In this document: one piece after another, positions 48,894-57,848 of the stretch
Layout: every line of letters begins with the position of its first letter
How positions within the stretch are numbered: the stretch's first letter is position 1
NCBI RefSeq assembly: GCF_036388275.1
Contig: NZ_DASVSF010000098.1
Span: 17,300 to 81,299, forward strand
Reading direction: 5' to 3'
DNA length: 64,000 nt
DNA from: Longimicrobium sp.
Lineage (GTDB): Bacteria > Gemmatimonadota > Gemmatimonadetes > Longimicrobiales > Longimicrobiaceae
Notes under the pieces: model-generated
What the model was told of the DNA's origin: nothing
The model's database searches: none
Seen by the model: only the letters and a program-made list of their open reading frames with translations
Made by a program: the position numbers and the translations under genes

Positions 48894-50066
48894 TCACCAG
48901 CGGGCGCGATAGCCCCGCGTGTCGATGTGCACCATGCCCTGGTGCCCCCCGGTGGGGGGATAGTAGTGCATCCCCCCCACCAGGTTGGGGTACTTGCGTT
49001 CCACCCGGTCGACGGCCTGGCCGATCACCCGCGCGTCCGACAGGTTGATGCTGCCGTCGCCGTTCAGGTCGTCCATGATGCCGTTCTCGTCGTTGTCGAT
49101 GGCGATGTCCATGGCGTCGCCGTACATGTGGCGCGAAAGCTTGCCGCGCCCCGCCGTGTTGCCGCCGCCCGCGTTGTACGCCGGCGTGCGGAAGCCGCTG
49201 ACGGCGAAGATGTTCTTCACCGGGTGCCCCATGCTTTCCAGCTCCTGCACCACCAGCTCGATCTTGTCGAGGATGGGCGGCTGCACCACCACGTACTTGG
49301 GCCACACCCCTTCCTGGCCCTTGGTGATGAAGTCCTTGAGCTGAATGTGCTCCGAGAGCCAGGTTTCCTTGTTCGCCTGCGTCACCTCGATCATCCCCGC
49401 CGGCGGGCGGTAGATGGGGTTGGTGGCGCCGCCCTGCTCGTTGGGCCAGTTGCCGATGCGGTAGTTGCCGATGCGCCCGCCCTGCTTGCGCGAAAGCGGC
49501 ACCAGGGTGATCACGCTCACGGTAGAGGCGGGGCGGATGGCGTCGCGCACCCGCAGCGCCAGGTTCCAGATTCCCGACTCGCCGGGCGCCTGGCTGGCCG
49601 GCACCTCCGACGCCGCGCCCGTTCCTCCCGCGCCGTCGGTGGGGCGAAGCACGATCTGGGCGCCTTCCGGAAGCGTGTCGGCCCCGGGCACCTGCAGCGT
49701 TTCGCCGGGTGCCAGGATCTCCACCTTCACGGCGCCGCTCAGGCCGCCTACCTGTTCCTGGAAGTCCTCCTCGAAGGAGCGGACGAACTCATCCACGAGG
49801 AACGCGGGCTCCGGCGCGGCGTCGGACGCCAGCGGGCTTCGCAGGATCTGCGAGGTGATGCTGGCGACCGCGGGCTGGTTGAGGTCCAGGTCCGCGCGCG
49901 GCGCAAAGCCGATGGTGTACACCCACCCGGTCAGGAACAGCCCCACCAGCAGCGTAGCGACGCGGTTGAAGTGCCGCTCCTGCTGTGGCTTGAGGCCGGA
50001 CCGCTCCCACCGGGAGTGGGGCTCCGTCCAGAGCGGAAACAGGTAGTCGTCGCGTGCGTATTCCAT
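48894..50066 (-). CDS. Membrane-anchored M15-type (VanY/YcbK-like) peptidase with calcium-loop insert
   Basis: A 390-residue protein. One N-terminal transmembrane helix (ATLLVGLFLTGWVYTIGFA, residues 37-55) anchors it, followed by a ~200-residue unassigned region. The C-terminal M15-like zinc domain has AVSGFRTPAYNAGG, SRHMYGDAMDIAID (His313, Asp320) and GMVHIDTRGYRARW (His380), the expected ligands. Between them lies DNDENGIMDDLNGDGSINLSD (residues 324-344 in part), which looks like dockerin/EF-hand calcium loops. It likely cuts peptidoglycan peptides. The start was chosen at MEYARDDYLFPLW; an upstream ATG adds 19 residues. Confidence 0.87.
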   Translation of the reverse strand: MEYARDDYLFPLWTEPHSRWERSGLKPQQERHFNRVATLLVGLFLTGWVYTIGFAPRADLDLNQPAVASITSQILRSPLASDAAPEPAFLVDEFVRSFEEDFQEQVGGLSGAVKVEILAPGETLQVPGADTLPEGAQIVLRPTDGAGGTGAASEVPASQAPGESGIWNLALRVRDAIRPASTVSVITLVPLSRKQGGRIGNYRIGNWPNEQGGATNPIYRPPAGMIEVTQANKETWLSEHIQLKDFITKGQEGVWPKYVVVQPPILDKIELVVQELESMGHPVKNIFAVSGFRTPAYNAGGGNTAGRGKLSRHMYGDAMDIAIDNDENGIMDDLNGDGSINLSDARVIGQAVDRVERKYPNLVGGMHYYPPTGGHQGMVHIDTRGYRARW

Positions 50067-50823
50067 AGACGTTGCGGGTCCTTCATCATCCGTGCCGGGG
50101 CGGTGCCCGGCGTTTGGAGGCATCCAGTCGCAATCTCCCGGCCAGTGTGGGGGAGTGCGTTAGTGCGTTAGTGCGGGAGTGCGGGAGTGCGGGAGTGCGG
50201 GAGTGCGGGAGTGCGGGTCGGCTGGCGGGGCGGGCCATCTGTCATCCAGAGGCGCGAGCGCACCGAACCCGCCCGCACGCTGGACCGTCGGACGCATTTC
50301 AGCCCGGGCGCGGCAGCGGCACGGAGCCTTGGGTCTCGGCTCGGCGCCGGGGTTGCCCCTCCCCCGGCCCCTCCCCGCACAAACTGCGTGCGGAGAGGGG
50401 AGAACTTCGATCATGGTCCGCCGCTTGGGCGCGTGCGGCGGGCGCCCCCCCATCCCCAGCCCCTTCCCCCGCCAACTGCGCGGGGGAAGGGAGCCAGCCC
50501 ATTTGCGCGCGGCGGGGATCGTGATCGGACCAGGCGTGCTGGGGTATGTGGCGTTTCGAAATAGGCCGGCGCATGCCGCGGCTGCCCTCTCCCCCGGCCC
50601 CTCTCCCGCGAGCGGGAGAGGGGAGAATTCGAGTGCGCTTCGGCCGGGTTTCGCGCACTCGTCTGGTGTGTACCCCCTCGCCCACGCTGTTTGTGGGAGA
50701 GGGTGGCACGCGTGTCAGCGCGGCCGGGTGAGGGCCCCACGGCAGCCGAGGTGCCTCTCTCGTACGATTCTCGCGACGTAAGTGCCGCGTGAATTCGTGA
50801 TCTCAATCCTCGGGAGGAACGCG
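50067..50823. repeat. Intergenic repeat mosaic with octamer array (about 750 bases, no gene)
   Basis: No gene is seen. It contains eight tandem octamers of GAGTGCGG/TAGTGCGT type (50153-50216) and a CTGTCATCCAGAGGCGCGAGCG element (about 50232-50325). Four hairpins of the CCCCTCCCC family follow at about 50355-50412, 50440-50500, 50580-50640 and 50670-50705. It is the densest repeat cluster in the window. The last ~100 bases before the next gene hold its promoter, which I could not define. Confidence 0.75.
50153..50216 (+). repeat. Tandem octamer array
   Basis: Eight consecutive 8-base units: GAGTGCGT, TAGTGCGT, TAGTGCGG and then five GAGTGCGG. Short runs of the same octamer occur near 1145, 14340, 25095 (inverted) and 34106. 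Confidence 0.85.
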
Positions 50824-51687
50824 ATGCTGGGCAGGCTGTCGATCTTGATTTCCGCGCTGGTGCTCGGCGCGTGCGCTACCCGGCCGGCGGTAGAGGGGAC
50901 CACGGGCAGCCAGGCGCACGTGGATGCGATGGTGCGCGAGCACGCCGGGCACACGCCCGTGGCCAACGAGGCCACCATGGACCCGCGGACCCCCGTGGTG
51001 GCGCAGGAGGTGGAGTACTCGGTGGACGGCTCGCGTGTCCGCGGCTACGAGGCGCGTCCCGCAGGCGCCGCCGCGAATGCGTCCCTGCCGTCCGTGGTCG
51101 TCATCCACGAGTGGTGGGGGCTGAACGACAACGTCCGCATGATGGCGCGCCGGCTGGCGGGCGAGGGCTACCGCGTGCTCGCGGTAGACATGTACGAGGG
51201 GCAGGTGGCGCAGTCGCCGGAGCAGGCGCGCACGCTGATGCAGGGCGTGATGCAGAATCCCTCGCGCGGCATCGCCCACCTGGCGGGCGCCGTCCGGTCG
51301 CTCGAGGAGCGCACCGGGGCGCAGCGCATCGGCATCATGGGGTGGTGCTTCGGCGGGGCGTGGGCGCTGCAGGGCGCGCTGAACCTGCCCGACAAGTTCG
51401 ACGCGGCCGTAATGTACTACGGGCGCGTAGTGACCGACCGCGAGCAGCTGGCCCGCCTGCGCGCGCCCCTCCTGGGCCTGTTCGGCGCCGAAGACCAGGG
51501 CATTCCCGTGGACCAGGTGCGGCAGATGGAGTCGACGCTGCGCGACGTGGGGAAGGACGCCACCATCCAGATCTATCCCGGCGCCGGCCATGCCTTCGCC
51601 AACCCGTCGGGCCAAGCGTACAAGGCCGACGTGGCCAGCGATGCCTGGCGGCGCACGACCTCCCACTTCGGGCTGCACCTTCGCTGA
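50824..51687 (+). CDS. Dienelactone hydrolase family lipoprotein
   Basis: A 287-residue alpha/beta hydrolase with GGGAGG before the ATG and a lipobox (ISALVLGAC, Cys17). The DLH triad region is visible: IHEWWGLND (Glu96), IGIMGWCFGGAW (nucleophile Cys175), LFGAEDQGIP (Asp) and PGAGHAFANP (His). Cytoplasmic dienelactone hydrolases act on muconolactone intermediates. A lipid-anchored version without neighbouring aromatic-degradation genes probably has another ester or lactone substrate. Confidence 0.92.
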   Translation: MLGRLSILISALVLGACATRPAVEGTTGSQAHVDAMVREHAGHTPVANEATMDPRTPVVAQEVEYSVDGSRVRGYEARPAGAAANASLPSVVVIHEWWGLNDNVRMMARRLAGEGYRVLAVDMYEGQVAQSPEQARTLMQGVMQNPSRGIAHLAGAVRSLEERTGAQRIGIMGWCFGGAWALQGALNLPDKFDAAVMYYGRVVTDREQLARLRAPLLGLFGAEDQGIPVDQVRQMESTLRDVGKDATIQIYPGAGHAFANPSGQAYKADVASDAWRRTTSHFGLHLR

Positions 51688-51865
51688 TCAGCGCCAGCCG
51701 CCGTCATTTGCGGTGAACTCCCCCTCTTCGAGCCGCGCCGCGGAACGGGGAGGGGCGGGGCAGGCGGCGAGGTTTCGGCCCGCACGTGCTTGACTCCCGG
51801 ATGGGGGGTGCCTACCATCCCTCGCCGTCTTCATCCGTTTCCCCTTCCTTCGCAGGCCCTCTCCC

Positions 51866-52606
51866 GTGCCGACACTTCGAATCGCTTTCTGCGCCGCGCT
51901 CCTGGCTGTCGCGGCCCTGTCCACCCCCGCTGGCGCGCAGTTCGTCGCTGAATACCCGGAGGTGCAGTCAGCCGAGGCTGCCCGCGTGCGACGACGGATG
52001 ATGGAAGACAGGCAGCTGGAGCAGTTTGCGCTGGCGATGAACGGGTGGCTCCGCATGCCGCGCCGCATTGCGGTTCGCATGGCCGAGTGCCCCACCTCCG
52101 ACGTGCGGTGGGTTTCGGAGCAGCGTGCGGTGGAGATCTGCTATCGGATGGGGACGCGGGTGCACAACCTCCTTTCCGCCGACACACTGCGGGAGTCGTT
52201 TGCCCCCGCGATGTTCTTTCTGCAATTGCACGCGGTTGCCCATGGCGTGATCGACGAGCTGGATCTGCAGGTGGGCGGGCGCGAGGAGCAGGCGGTGGAC
52301 GAACTCGTGGCGCTGCTGCTGATGCGCTTCCATGACCCGTCGGGAGTGGCGCTGCGGGGAATCACTACCCTGCAGCGGGCCGACGCCAACTGGGCCCAGT
52401 GGGATTTTGCCGAAGGCCACGGGCTCACGGCGGCACGGATTCAGAACGTCGCCTGCCTGGTATACGGCATCAACGCGCGTGCCTACGAGCCGATTCGCCG
52501 TGCGGGCCTGTTCCCCGCCTCGCGCGCATCGCAGTGCACCACCGCCGGCCAGCGGCTCCTCACCGTGTGGGGCAATCGCCTGGGCAATCGGCTGAGATCA
52601 CGATGA
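51866..52606 (+). CDS. DUF4344 secreted protein with degenerate metallopeptidase motif
   Basis: A 246-residue protein, GTG start, signal peptide (CAALLAVAALSTPAGAQ). It matches the putative metallopeptidase family DUF4344 by MFFLQLHAVAHGVIDELDLQVGGREEQAVDEL (given in part; residues ~117-148). Members usually have HExxH followed by GREEDAAD. Here the first motif is His122-Ala-Val-Ala-His126, so the catalytic Glu is replaced by Ala, while the GREE part is kept. It may bind metal but lack peptidase activity. Six Cys in the mature part may form disulfides. Confidence 0.82.
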   Translation: MPTLRIAFCAALLAVAALSTPAGAQFVAEYPEVQSAEAARVRRRMMEDRQLEQFALAMNGWLRMPRRIAVRMAECPTSDVRWVSEQRAVEICYRMGTRVHNLLSADTLRESFAPAMFFLQLHAVAHGVIDELDLQVGGREEQAVDELVALLLMRFHDPSGVALRGITTLQRADANWAQWDFAEGHGLTAARIQNVACLVYGINARAYEPIRRAGLFPASRASQCTTAGQRLLTVWGNRLGNRLRSR

Positions 52607-52783
52607 TCGGGCCGCGCTCTTCCCCCTTTGCGCAGGCACGGCCACTGCTCGGGCCAGTGCAGCGCAGTGGGCGGTCGGTGACAAGGCCTGCCTTGTAGGC
52701 GCGATCCTTCCTTTCCGCGGCCCCGTCCATGCGTAACCCGCGCCCGTGTTCACGTTTACGAGCGTAGAGGAGACGCGGGGGCG

Positions 52784-53401
52784 ATGCGGCTGAACGAGCT
52801 TGCCCGGCAGTACGAGGCGCAGCGGTACCCGCCCATGCGCCGGCTGGACCTTCAGAACGAGGGGCCGGAGACGGCGCGGCAGCGGGCGCTGCGGTGGATC
52901 CAGAGCCATGCCCATGAGCAGCCCGGCGCCGACCTGCTGCTGATCGTGGAGCGCGCCCGCCGCGTGGGCGGGCGAAAGGGCCCCATCCGCGCCGCGATGG
53001 AAAAGCTGCTCGACGAGCTGAAGGGCGGCCTGATCGAGTGGTGGCAGCCGTTCGCCGAGGGAAGCCTGGCCGTGCGCGTGTCGTCGGACCCGCGCCGGTG
53101 GCAGCCGCGCCCGCCCAGGCCGGACGACCCGACGGACGGCCGCAGCGACGAGACGGCCGGCCGCGCCTACCTGGACCCCGAGTCCGACATCCCCGACGAC
53201 CTGGTCGTCCTGGCCCGCCGCGCCGCCGAGCTGCGCCGCACCCGCGAGGGGCAGGCCGTGGGGCTGACCGACGTGGTGCTCCGCGAGATCTGGATCGAGG
53301 CGCAGGCCGCCGCCATGATGGAGCGCATCAGCTGGGAAGCCGCGCTGCGCGACATCGCCCGGCGCGAAGAAAGGCGCATGCTCCAGTCGTACGAGGAGTA
53401 G
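52784..53401 (+). CDS. Smr-like (degenerate) hypothetical protein
   Basis: A 205-residue soluble protein. The N-terminal ~95 residues follow the pattern of an Smr domain: MRRLDLQNEGPETARQRALRWI, LLLIVERARRVGGRKGPIRAAMEKLLDEL, IEWWQPFAEGSLAVRV. The usual LDLHG and HGRG motifs are changed to LDLQN and ERARR, so nuclease activity is doubtful. The C-terminal half (EGQAVGLTDVVLREIWIEAQAAAMMERI...ARREERRMLQSYEE) is helical and unassigned. GAGGAGAC is found ten bases before the ATG. Confidence 0.7.
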   Translation: MRLNELARQYEAQRYPPMRRLDLQNEGPETARQRALRWIQSHAHEQPGADLLLIVERARRVGGRKGPIRAAMEKLLDELKGGLIEWWQPFAEGSLAVRVSSDPRRWQPRPPRPDDPTDGRSDETAGRAYLDPESDIPDDLVVLARRAAELRRTREGQAVGLTDVVLREIWIEAQAAAMMERISWEAALRDIARREERRMLQSYEE

Positions 53402-53501
53402 AGCGCCGGCACCGATCCGTTTCCGGGGCTGGACAAACGGCCCGGCATCTCGCCTTTTGTTTGCCGTCGCTCGCTTCCGTCACCCTGGCCCCGATCCGCC
53501 C

Positions 53502-54050
53502 GTGAGCATCAATCTTCCCCCTCCGCCTCCCTCGTCTTCGTCACGCAGCGGGTGCCTCAAGATCGCGGGCATCGGGTGCGGTGCGCTGGTGGTGCTGGTG
53601 ATCCTGGGGGTGGTGGCCTCGTTCTTCTGGCTGAACGGCAACAAAGAAGAGCTGAGCGCCGGGGTGGACAAGGGCAAAGCCGAGGGACAGCGCTTCGGCC
53701 CTGGCACTGATGAGGCCGGGTGCGAGACGGAAGCCAAGCGGCGTGCCGGGGAGGCCCGCTCGTTCGGAGGGCAGATGGAGATCGGGGCCTTTTTCCGCGC
53801 CTGCCTGGAATCCAGCCGCGAATCGCCGGGCTACTGCGACAACGTGCCGCCGCCGACCGCCATCCGACGCTCGGTCACGTGGCAGACGGCGCGCTGCAGC
53901 GGCGATACGAACTGCGGGCTGGTGGTGCCGGTGATCCAGACGTACTGCACCGACGGGCGCCCCAAGCTCCCGGGGATGCGCGACAGCACCGTGGCTGCCC
54001 CGGACTCGGCCGCGCCCGACTCGGCGGGGAGGGATTCCGCGGGGTACTGA
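53502..54050 (+). CDS. Single-pass membrane protein, hypothetical
   Basis: A 182-residue protein, GTG start (SINLPPPPPSSSS). A Pro/Ser-rich start leads to one transmembrane helix (IGCGALVVLVILGVVASFFWL) near residues 25-45. The outer part has six Cys (GCETE, RACLES, GYCDN, ARCSG, NCGLV, TYCTD), probably three disulfides, and a C-terminal tail with repeats of APDSAAPDSAGRDSAG. It is probably exported. I do not recognise the family. Confidence 0.68.
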   Translation: MSINLPPPPPSSSSRSGCLKIAGIGCGALVVLVILGVVASFFWLNGNKEELSAGVDKGKAEGQRFGPGTDEAGCETEAKRRAGEARSFGGQMEIGAFFRACLESSRESPGYCDNVPPPTAIRRSVTWQTARCSGDTNCGLVVPVIQTYCTDGRPKLPGMRDSTVAAPDSAAPDSAGRDSAGY

Positions 54051-54805
54051 GGACGAGAGTCGAGACCCCCGGCCCTGCGGGTGCGACTGAAGTCGCGGCA
54101 ACAACGGCCCAAAGTCCGCCTTCGCGGACTGCAACGCACGGTTGAACTCGGCACGCAGTCTGTCATCCTGAGGCCAAGCCACGCCGGCCTCGCACGTACA
54201 CGCCACCTGGCGGGCCGAAGGATCTAGCCGCGGTCGCGTAATCGGCTGGGCGCGGTAGCGGTCACGGTTGCCGGGACCTCGGCTCTGCGGGGGGCCTCAC
54301 CGTCCTCGCTTAGGCTCGTCCACCCTCTCCCACAAACAGCGTGGGAGAGGGGGTACACACCAGGACTCCGCGTGGTGCATCCAATGCCGACGTGACGACG
54401 GGATCTGTCATCCTGAGCCCCAGGCGCGCCGTACCCACCCGCAATCCGATGCTCGCGGGGCGAGGATCTCGCCGCGGAAACCTTGAAGCTTGGGCGCGGC
54501 AGCGGTCACGAATGCCGAGGCCTCGGCTCCGCTGGGGCGACTGAAGTCGCGGCAACGAGGGCCCGAAGTCCGCCTTCACGGACTGCATGCACGGCCAAGT
54601 GCGCGAGGCCGGCCGTCGGGCGAGCGCGCGGATGACCCCGTCCTCTACCCACGCTTCCATGTCACCCGTTCATCTCCGGTTCGTGCGGGCGGGGATGATA
54701 CGGAGATGCGGAGGTTGTATGTCCAAGGATGCGGCTCCCGGCATCGGCCTTGCTCGCGTCACCGGCAGCAACGTTGCCCACCTTCCCGTCCCGAATGCAT
54801 GGCCT
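54051..54805. repeat. Intergenic repeat mosaic (about 750 bases, no gene)
   Basis: No convincing gene; the lipoprotein gene that follows could start as early as 54719. Two double-hairpin copies lie at 54083-54132 and 54537-54584. Two TGTCATCCTGAG...GGATCT elements lie at about 54163-54266 and 54408-54510. A CCCTCTCCCAC / GTGGGAGAGGG hairpin lies at about 54322-54353. The pairs are in the same order, as if the block had been duplicated. Confidence 0.75.
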
Positions 54806-55624
54806 ATGTTCCCGCTCCTCGCTTCTAACACGGTGCGCCGGTTCCGCTGCGTGCGCCCGCTGGGCCTGCTCGTCGCGAGCCTCGTTGGTGCCTGCGAGTC
54901 TACCGGCCCCGACGAGCGGGAGCGGCAGCTGGAACCCGGCACCGTCACCTCGGGCCGGATTGCATCGGCCGCCGACACCGTGGTGTACGTGGCCGACGTG
55001 AACCCGGGTGATACGATCAAGCTCTTCCTGCAGGCTACCAGTGGAAACCGGTTGGACGTGCTGCGTGCGGAGGTGTTCGATCGTACCGACGGCATCACCT
55101 TCCTGGGCGCGCCGGCTTCCGGTTCACCCGAGTTCCTTCTCGACAGCAACGGCTCGGGGTGGCGAGTGGTTCCCGAGGGTGCACGGATGGGCGTGCGAGT
55201 CTTCTTGCGCGAGGGTGGCCCGACCGTACCGTTCCGGGTGATGCTGGGCCAGCAGGGGGCCGCGCCAGAAACTCGCAACGCGGAGATTTCGCTGGGTGAG
55301 GTGGTGTCGGGGGAGTCGTTCGCGTTCAACGGTGAGCCCGACGAGTTCCGCTTCTCGGCCAGCGCTGGCGAGCGGGTGATCGTGATGTATCGCCCCACCT
55401 CGGGAGCGGTATTCGAGGCCCGGGGCGCCATCCGCGGCCCGGCGGGCGACCTGGTAGAAGGTTTGTACTTTGCTGGAGTGCCGTCATCCCTGGAAGCGAA
55501 TTCGTCCACGAGTATCATCGTGCGAGAAACCGGAGTGCAACGGCTGGTCCTGTTCGCATTTTCCCCTACTGACGGCAAGCCGGTTCCGTACGAGTTCCGC
55601 GTGCAGCGCGCGCCCGCTCCCTGA
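54806..55624 (+). CDS. Hypothetical lipoprotein with beta-sandwich repeats
   Basis: A 272-residue protein from the ATG just before the lipoprotein signal (RPLGLLVASLVGAC, Cys30). The mature part seems to have two similar beta domains: PGTVTSGRIASAADTVVYVADVNPGDTIKLFL and ISLGEVVSGESFAFNGEPDEFRFSASAGERVIVMY, a pattern of pre-peptidase C-terminal-like (PPC) domains. No enzyme motif was found. ATG 54719 is an alternative start that would put 29 extra residues in front. Confidence 0.75.
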   Translation: MFPLLASNTVRRFRCVRPLGLLVASLVGACESTGPDERERQLEPGTVTSGRIASAADTVVYVADVNPGDTIKLFLQATSGNRLDVLRAEVFDRTDGITFLGAPASGSPEFLLDSNGSGWRVVPEGARMGVRVFLREGGPTVPFRVMLGQQGAAPETRNAEISLGEVVSGESFAFNGEPDEFRFSASAGERVIVMYRPTSGAVFEARGAIRGPAGDLVEGLYFAGVPSSLEANSSTSIIVRETGVQRLVLFAFSPTDGKPVPYEFRVQRAPAP

Positions 55625-55645
55625 TCACTGGCGCCGCGCCCTCTC

Positions 55646-56497
55646 TTACGCGGAGCCCGGGCGCGGGGCGGCTGTGCGGCTGTGCGTGCCCAGTCGCAGG
55701 TCGCGCAGCTCGCTGGCGAAGCGGTCGAAGGCGGCGGCGAAGCTCTGGTCGCGGATGGAGGCGAGGGCAGGGGTGCTGGTGAAGTTCTCGATCGCGCGCT
55801 TGAGCGAGCTGTTGTCGCGGTATCCGCAGACGTGCGTCACGTTGATCACCGTCCGCTCCGATTCTTCCAGCAGCGACAGCGCCAGCAGCACGCGCACCCA
55901 CGCCAGAAGCCGCCGCGGCGGGGGCAGGTTCAGCTCCCGGCTCTTGATGGCCACGGTGCGCACGTAGACGCCGAAGATGCCCGCGAACCTCGGGCGCCCG
56001 CCCCGGTCTACCACCGTTTCCGCCGCCGCGCGCAGCAGGGTGCGCGCTTCTTCCGGCACCCACACGGGCAGCCCCGCCTCCAGGCGCCGCTTGAGCGGTC
56101 GGGCGTGCGCGCGGCGCAGCGTGGGGACCATTCCCGCCAGCACCGGCAGCATATCCAGGTTCACGATCTCAGCGATGCCGGCCATCAGCAGCGCGCCCAC
56201 CTGGGCGGCGCCCGCCTGGCGGAAGCTCACGGCCGCGACCACGGGGACCGACGGCGTGGCGCGCATCAGCCCGCGCAGTTCCGCGGCGTCGCCGCTGGCC
56301 TCCACCCGCACCACGGCTATGGTTGACGGCGCCGCGACTCGCACGCGCTCCGCCAGCTCCGCCCAGCCTTCCGCCGCCTGCACCGCGTATCCGTCCACGG
56401 CCTCCGGCGCCTCGGGAAAGTCCGACGCCAGCACGAGCAGCGTGCGCTCGGGGTGGGCCTGCCTTGTTGCTTGTTTTGGTGGGAGAGTCACTTCCAC
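55646..56497 (-). CDS. AraC-type helix-turn-helix regulator
   Basis: A 283-residue protein, GTG start (EVTLPPKQATRQAHPERTLLVLASDF) with AGGA upstream. The N-terminal ~190 residues alternate strands and helices (TLLVLASDFPEA, TIAVVRVEASGDAAELRGLM, PVVAAVSF) and somewhat resemble a receiver-like fold without its phosphorylation site. The C-terminal ~90 residues look like an AraC HTH pair: LLAWVRVLLALSLLEES, NVTHVCGYRDNSSLKRAIENFT. It begins eight bases after the stop of the TPR gene fragment, so the two are probably co-transcribed. Confidence 0.75.
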   Translation of the reverse strand: MEVTLPPKQATRQAHPERTLLVLASDFPEAPEAVDGYAVQAAEGWAELAERVRVAAPSTIAVVRVEASGDAAELRGLMRATPSVPVVAAVSFRQAGAAQVGALLMAGIAEIVNLDMLPVLAGMVPTLRRAHARPLKRRLEAGLPVWVPEEARTLLRAAAETVVDRGGRPRFAGIFGVYVRTVAIKSRELNLPPPRRLLAWVRVLLALSLLEESERTVINVTHVCGYRDNSSLKRAIENFTSTPALASIRDQSFAAAFDRFASELRDLRLGTHSRTAAPRPGSA

Positions 56498-56504
56498 GAG
56501 GGTC

Positions 56505-56876
56505 CTAGTTGGCGGCGTTTCCTCCGGTGGGCGCCTGCACCACCAGGATGTACTTCGCAGCAAGTTCCGCGGCACGCGTGCGGACCGCGGGCCGGTTTCG
56601 CGCCGCGACGGCGGCAGCCTCATGGTACTCCAGCTTGCCGAGCGCGGATTCCGCGTTCTGGAGCGTATCGCGCTCACCCAGCTCCTTCGCCGCCTCCTTT
56701 GCAATGACAAGAGCATGGATCGCGTGGTCGCGAAATCCAAGGCCAATTGCGCCCAACCCGAGTTCCAGCGCCGCATCCGCACGCAGGTGGTCCACCGTGT
56801 TCCCGTCGATCAGAGTCCACGATTCAGTCCATTGCACTCTGAAACGTTTCGGCATCGCCCGCCGCGCCGGCTGCAC
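56505..56876 (-). pseudogene. C-terminal fragment of a frameshifted TPR protein
   Basis: This frame continues the TPR protein encoded by 56824-57804. Its useful part starts at QWTESWTLIDGNTVDHLRAD. The upstream frame ends in AETFQSA-MD-stop at the same place. Removing one of the two T at 56832-56833 (plus strand) joins AETFQSA to WTESWTLIDGN without a break. The rest (FRDHAIHALVIAKEAAKELGERDTLQNAESALGKLE) is a further TPR-like helix pair. The first residues of the open frame before the joint are not likely to be translated. Confidence 0.65.
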
Positions 56877-57804
56877 GCGCGATCATCGCATACACGCGCA
56901 AGCGCCGATCATCATCCGTGAACTGGTCGCGGAGCTGGTTCAGCACCTCAAGCGCCCGGGCGAACTGGCCCTGGTGAGTGGCAAGGAGCGCCAGGTCGAA
57001 CGTCAGAGCCATGATGTTGGGGTGATCCGGACCGTACGCCGCGAAAGCCTGCTCCGCGTATCGTTCGGCTTCTTTCCACTCACCGGAGTAGATGCAGACC
57101 AGGAACAGGTCGTGAAGCACCTTTGCGTGCCGCTCACGAAGCCGCCGCGCCTTCGCGATACGCCCTGCCTGGAGGAGCAGTTCCCGTGCGGCATCCAGGT
57201 CGCCCATCCACATCCTGATGTTGCCCAGGCTGTTGATCGCTAGGGACTGCATCTCCCAATCACCCGTCCACACGGCCACCCGCTTCGCGCGCCGCAGCCA
57301 CGTCTCGGCACGCGCGAAGTCGTGGCGTTCTCGATACGCCTTGCCGCAGATCCACGCCAAGCGCGCGTTGCTGGGCCACACCACGGCCGCGGCTTCGGCG
57401 AAGAGCAGCGCCGTGCCGTGCGCATCGGCGCCGAGCGCCCAGTCCATCACCGCGAGGCAGGCGTGCGAAAGGCGCTCCGGCACCAGCATCGCGGGCCGCG
57501 TCAGCTCGCCGGCAATCACCGCGACGGGAGCCCACAGCGCCTCGTCGATGCCCTCGGTCTGCAGCACCTCGAGTTCCCACTCCCACAGGTTCATCGTGTC
57601 GAACTCGATGCCGGACGCCTCCGGACCGGCGGCCCACGCCATCGTCATCCGGAGCGCCTGAAACACCTGGAGCGCGAAGCTGTGGGGAACCTCGCGCAGG
57701 ATGACCCCGCCGAAAACGGTCCCGTCGGGAACGGCCACCGGGTAGGCGAACTCGATGGGAGAGGAGGGCAGCTCGGCGCGGCTGCGGCGTCGGACGGGGG
57801 ACAT
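56824..57804 (-). CDS. TPR-repeat protein, interrupted by a frameshift at its end
   Basis: A 326-residue frame with tetratricopeptide repeats: RHDFARAETWLRRAKRVAVW, SLAINSLGNIRMWMGDLDAARELLLQAGRIA, VLHDLFLVCIYSGEWKEAERYAEQAFAAYG, ALTFDLALLATHQGQFARALEVLNQL and LRVYAMIARAAGAAGDAETF. The N-terminal ~110 residues are not assigned. It stops early because of a one-base shift near 56832; the missing C-terminus is in the next frame. It lies directly upstream of an AraC-type gene, so it may sense or scaffold a signal for it. The start MSPVRRRSRAEL was preferred. Confidence 0.75.
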   Translation of the reverse strand: MSPVRRRSRAELPSSPIEFAYPVAVPDGTVFGGVILREVPHSFALQVFQALRMTMAWAAGPEASGIEFDTMNLWEWELEVLQTEGIDEALWAPVAVIAGELTRPAMLVPERLSHACLAVMDWALGADAHGTALLFAEAAAVVWPSNARLAWICGKAYRERHDFARAETWLRRAKRVAVWTGDWEMQSLAINSLGNIRMWMGDLDAARELLLQAGRIAKARRLRERHAKVLHDLFLVCIYSGEWKEAERYAEQAFAAYGPDHPNIMALTFDLALLATHQGQFARALEVLNQLRDQFTDDDRRLRVYAMIARAAGAAGDAETFQSAMD

Positions 57805-57848
57805 GGGAGGCGCGGCGCGGGTGCACGTCGCGGCCCAACACAGGCGCG

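Noticed and set aside
50153..50216. Tandem octamers considered as a CRISPR array
   Set aside because: Units are only 8 bases with no spacers, and there are no cas genes.
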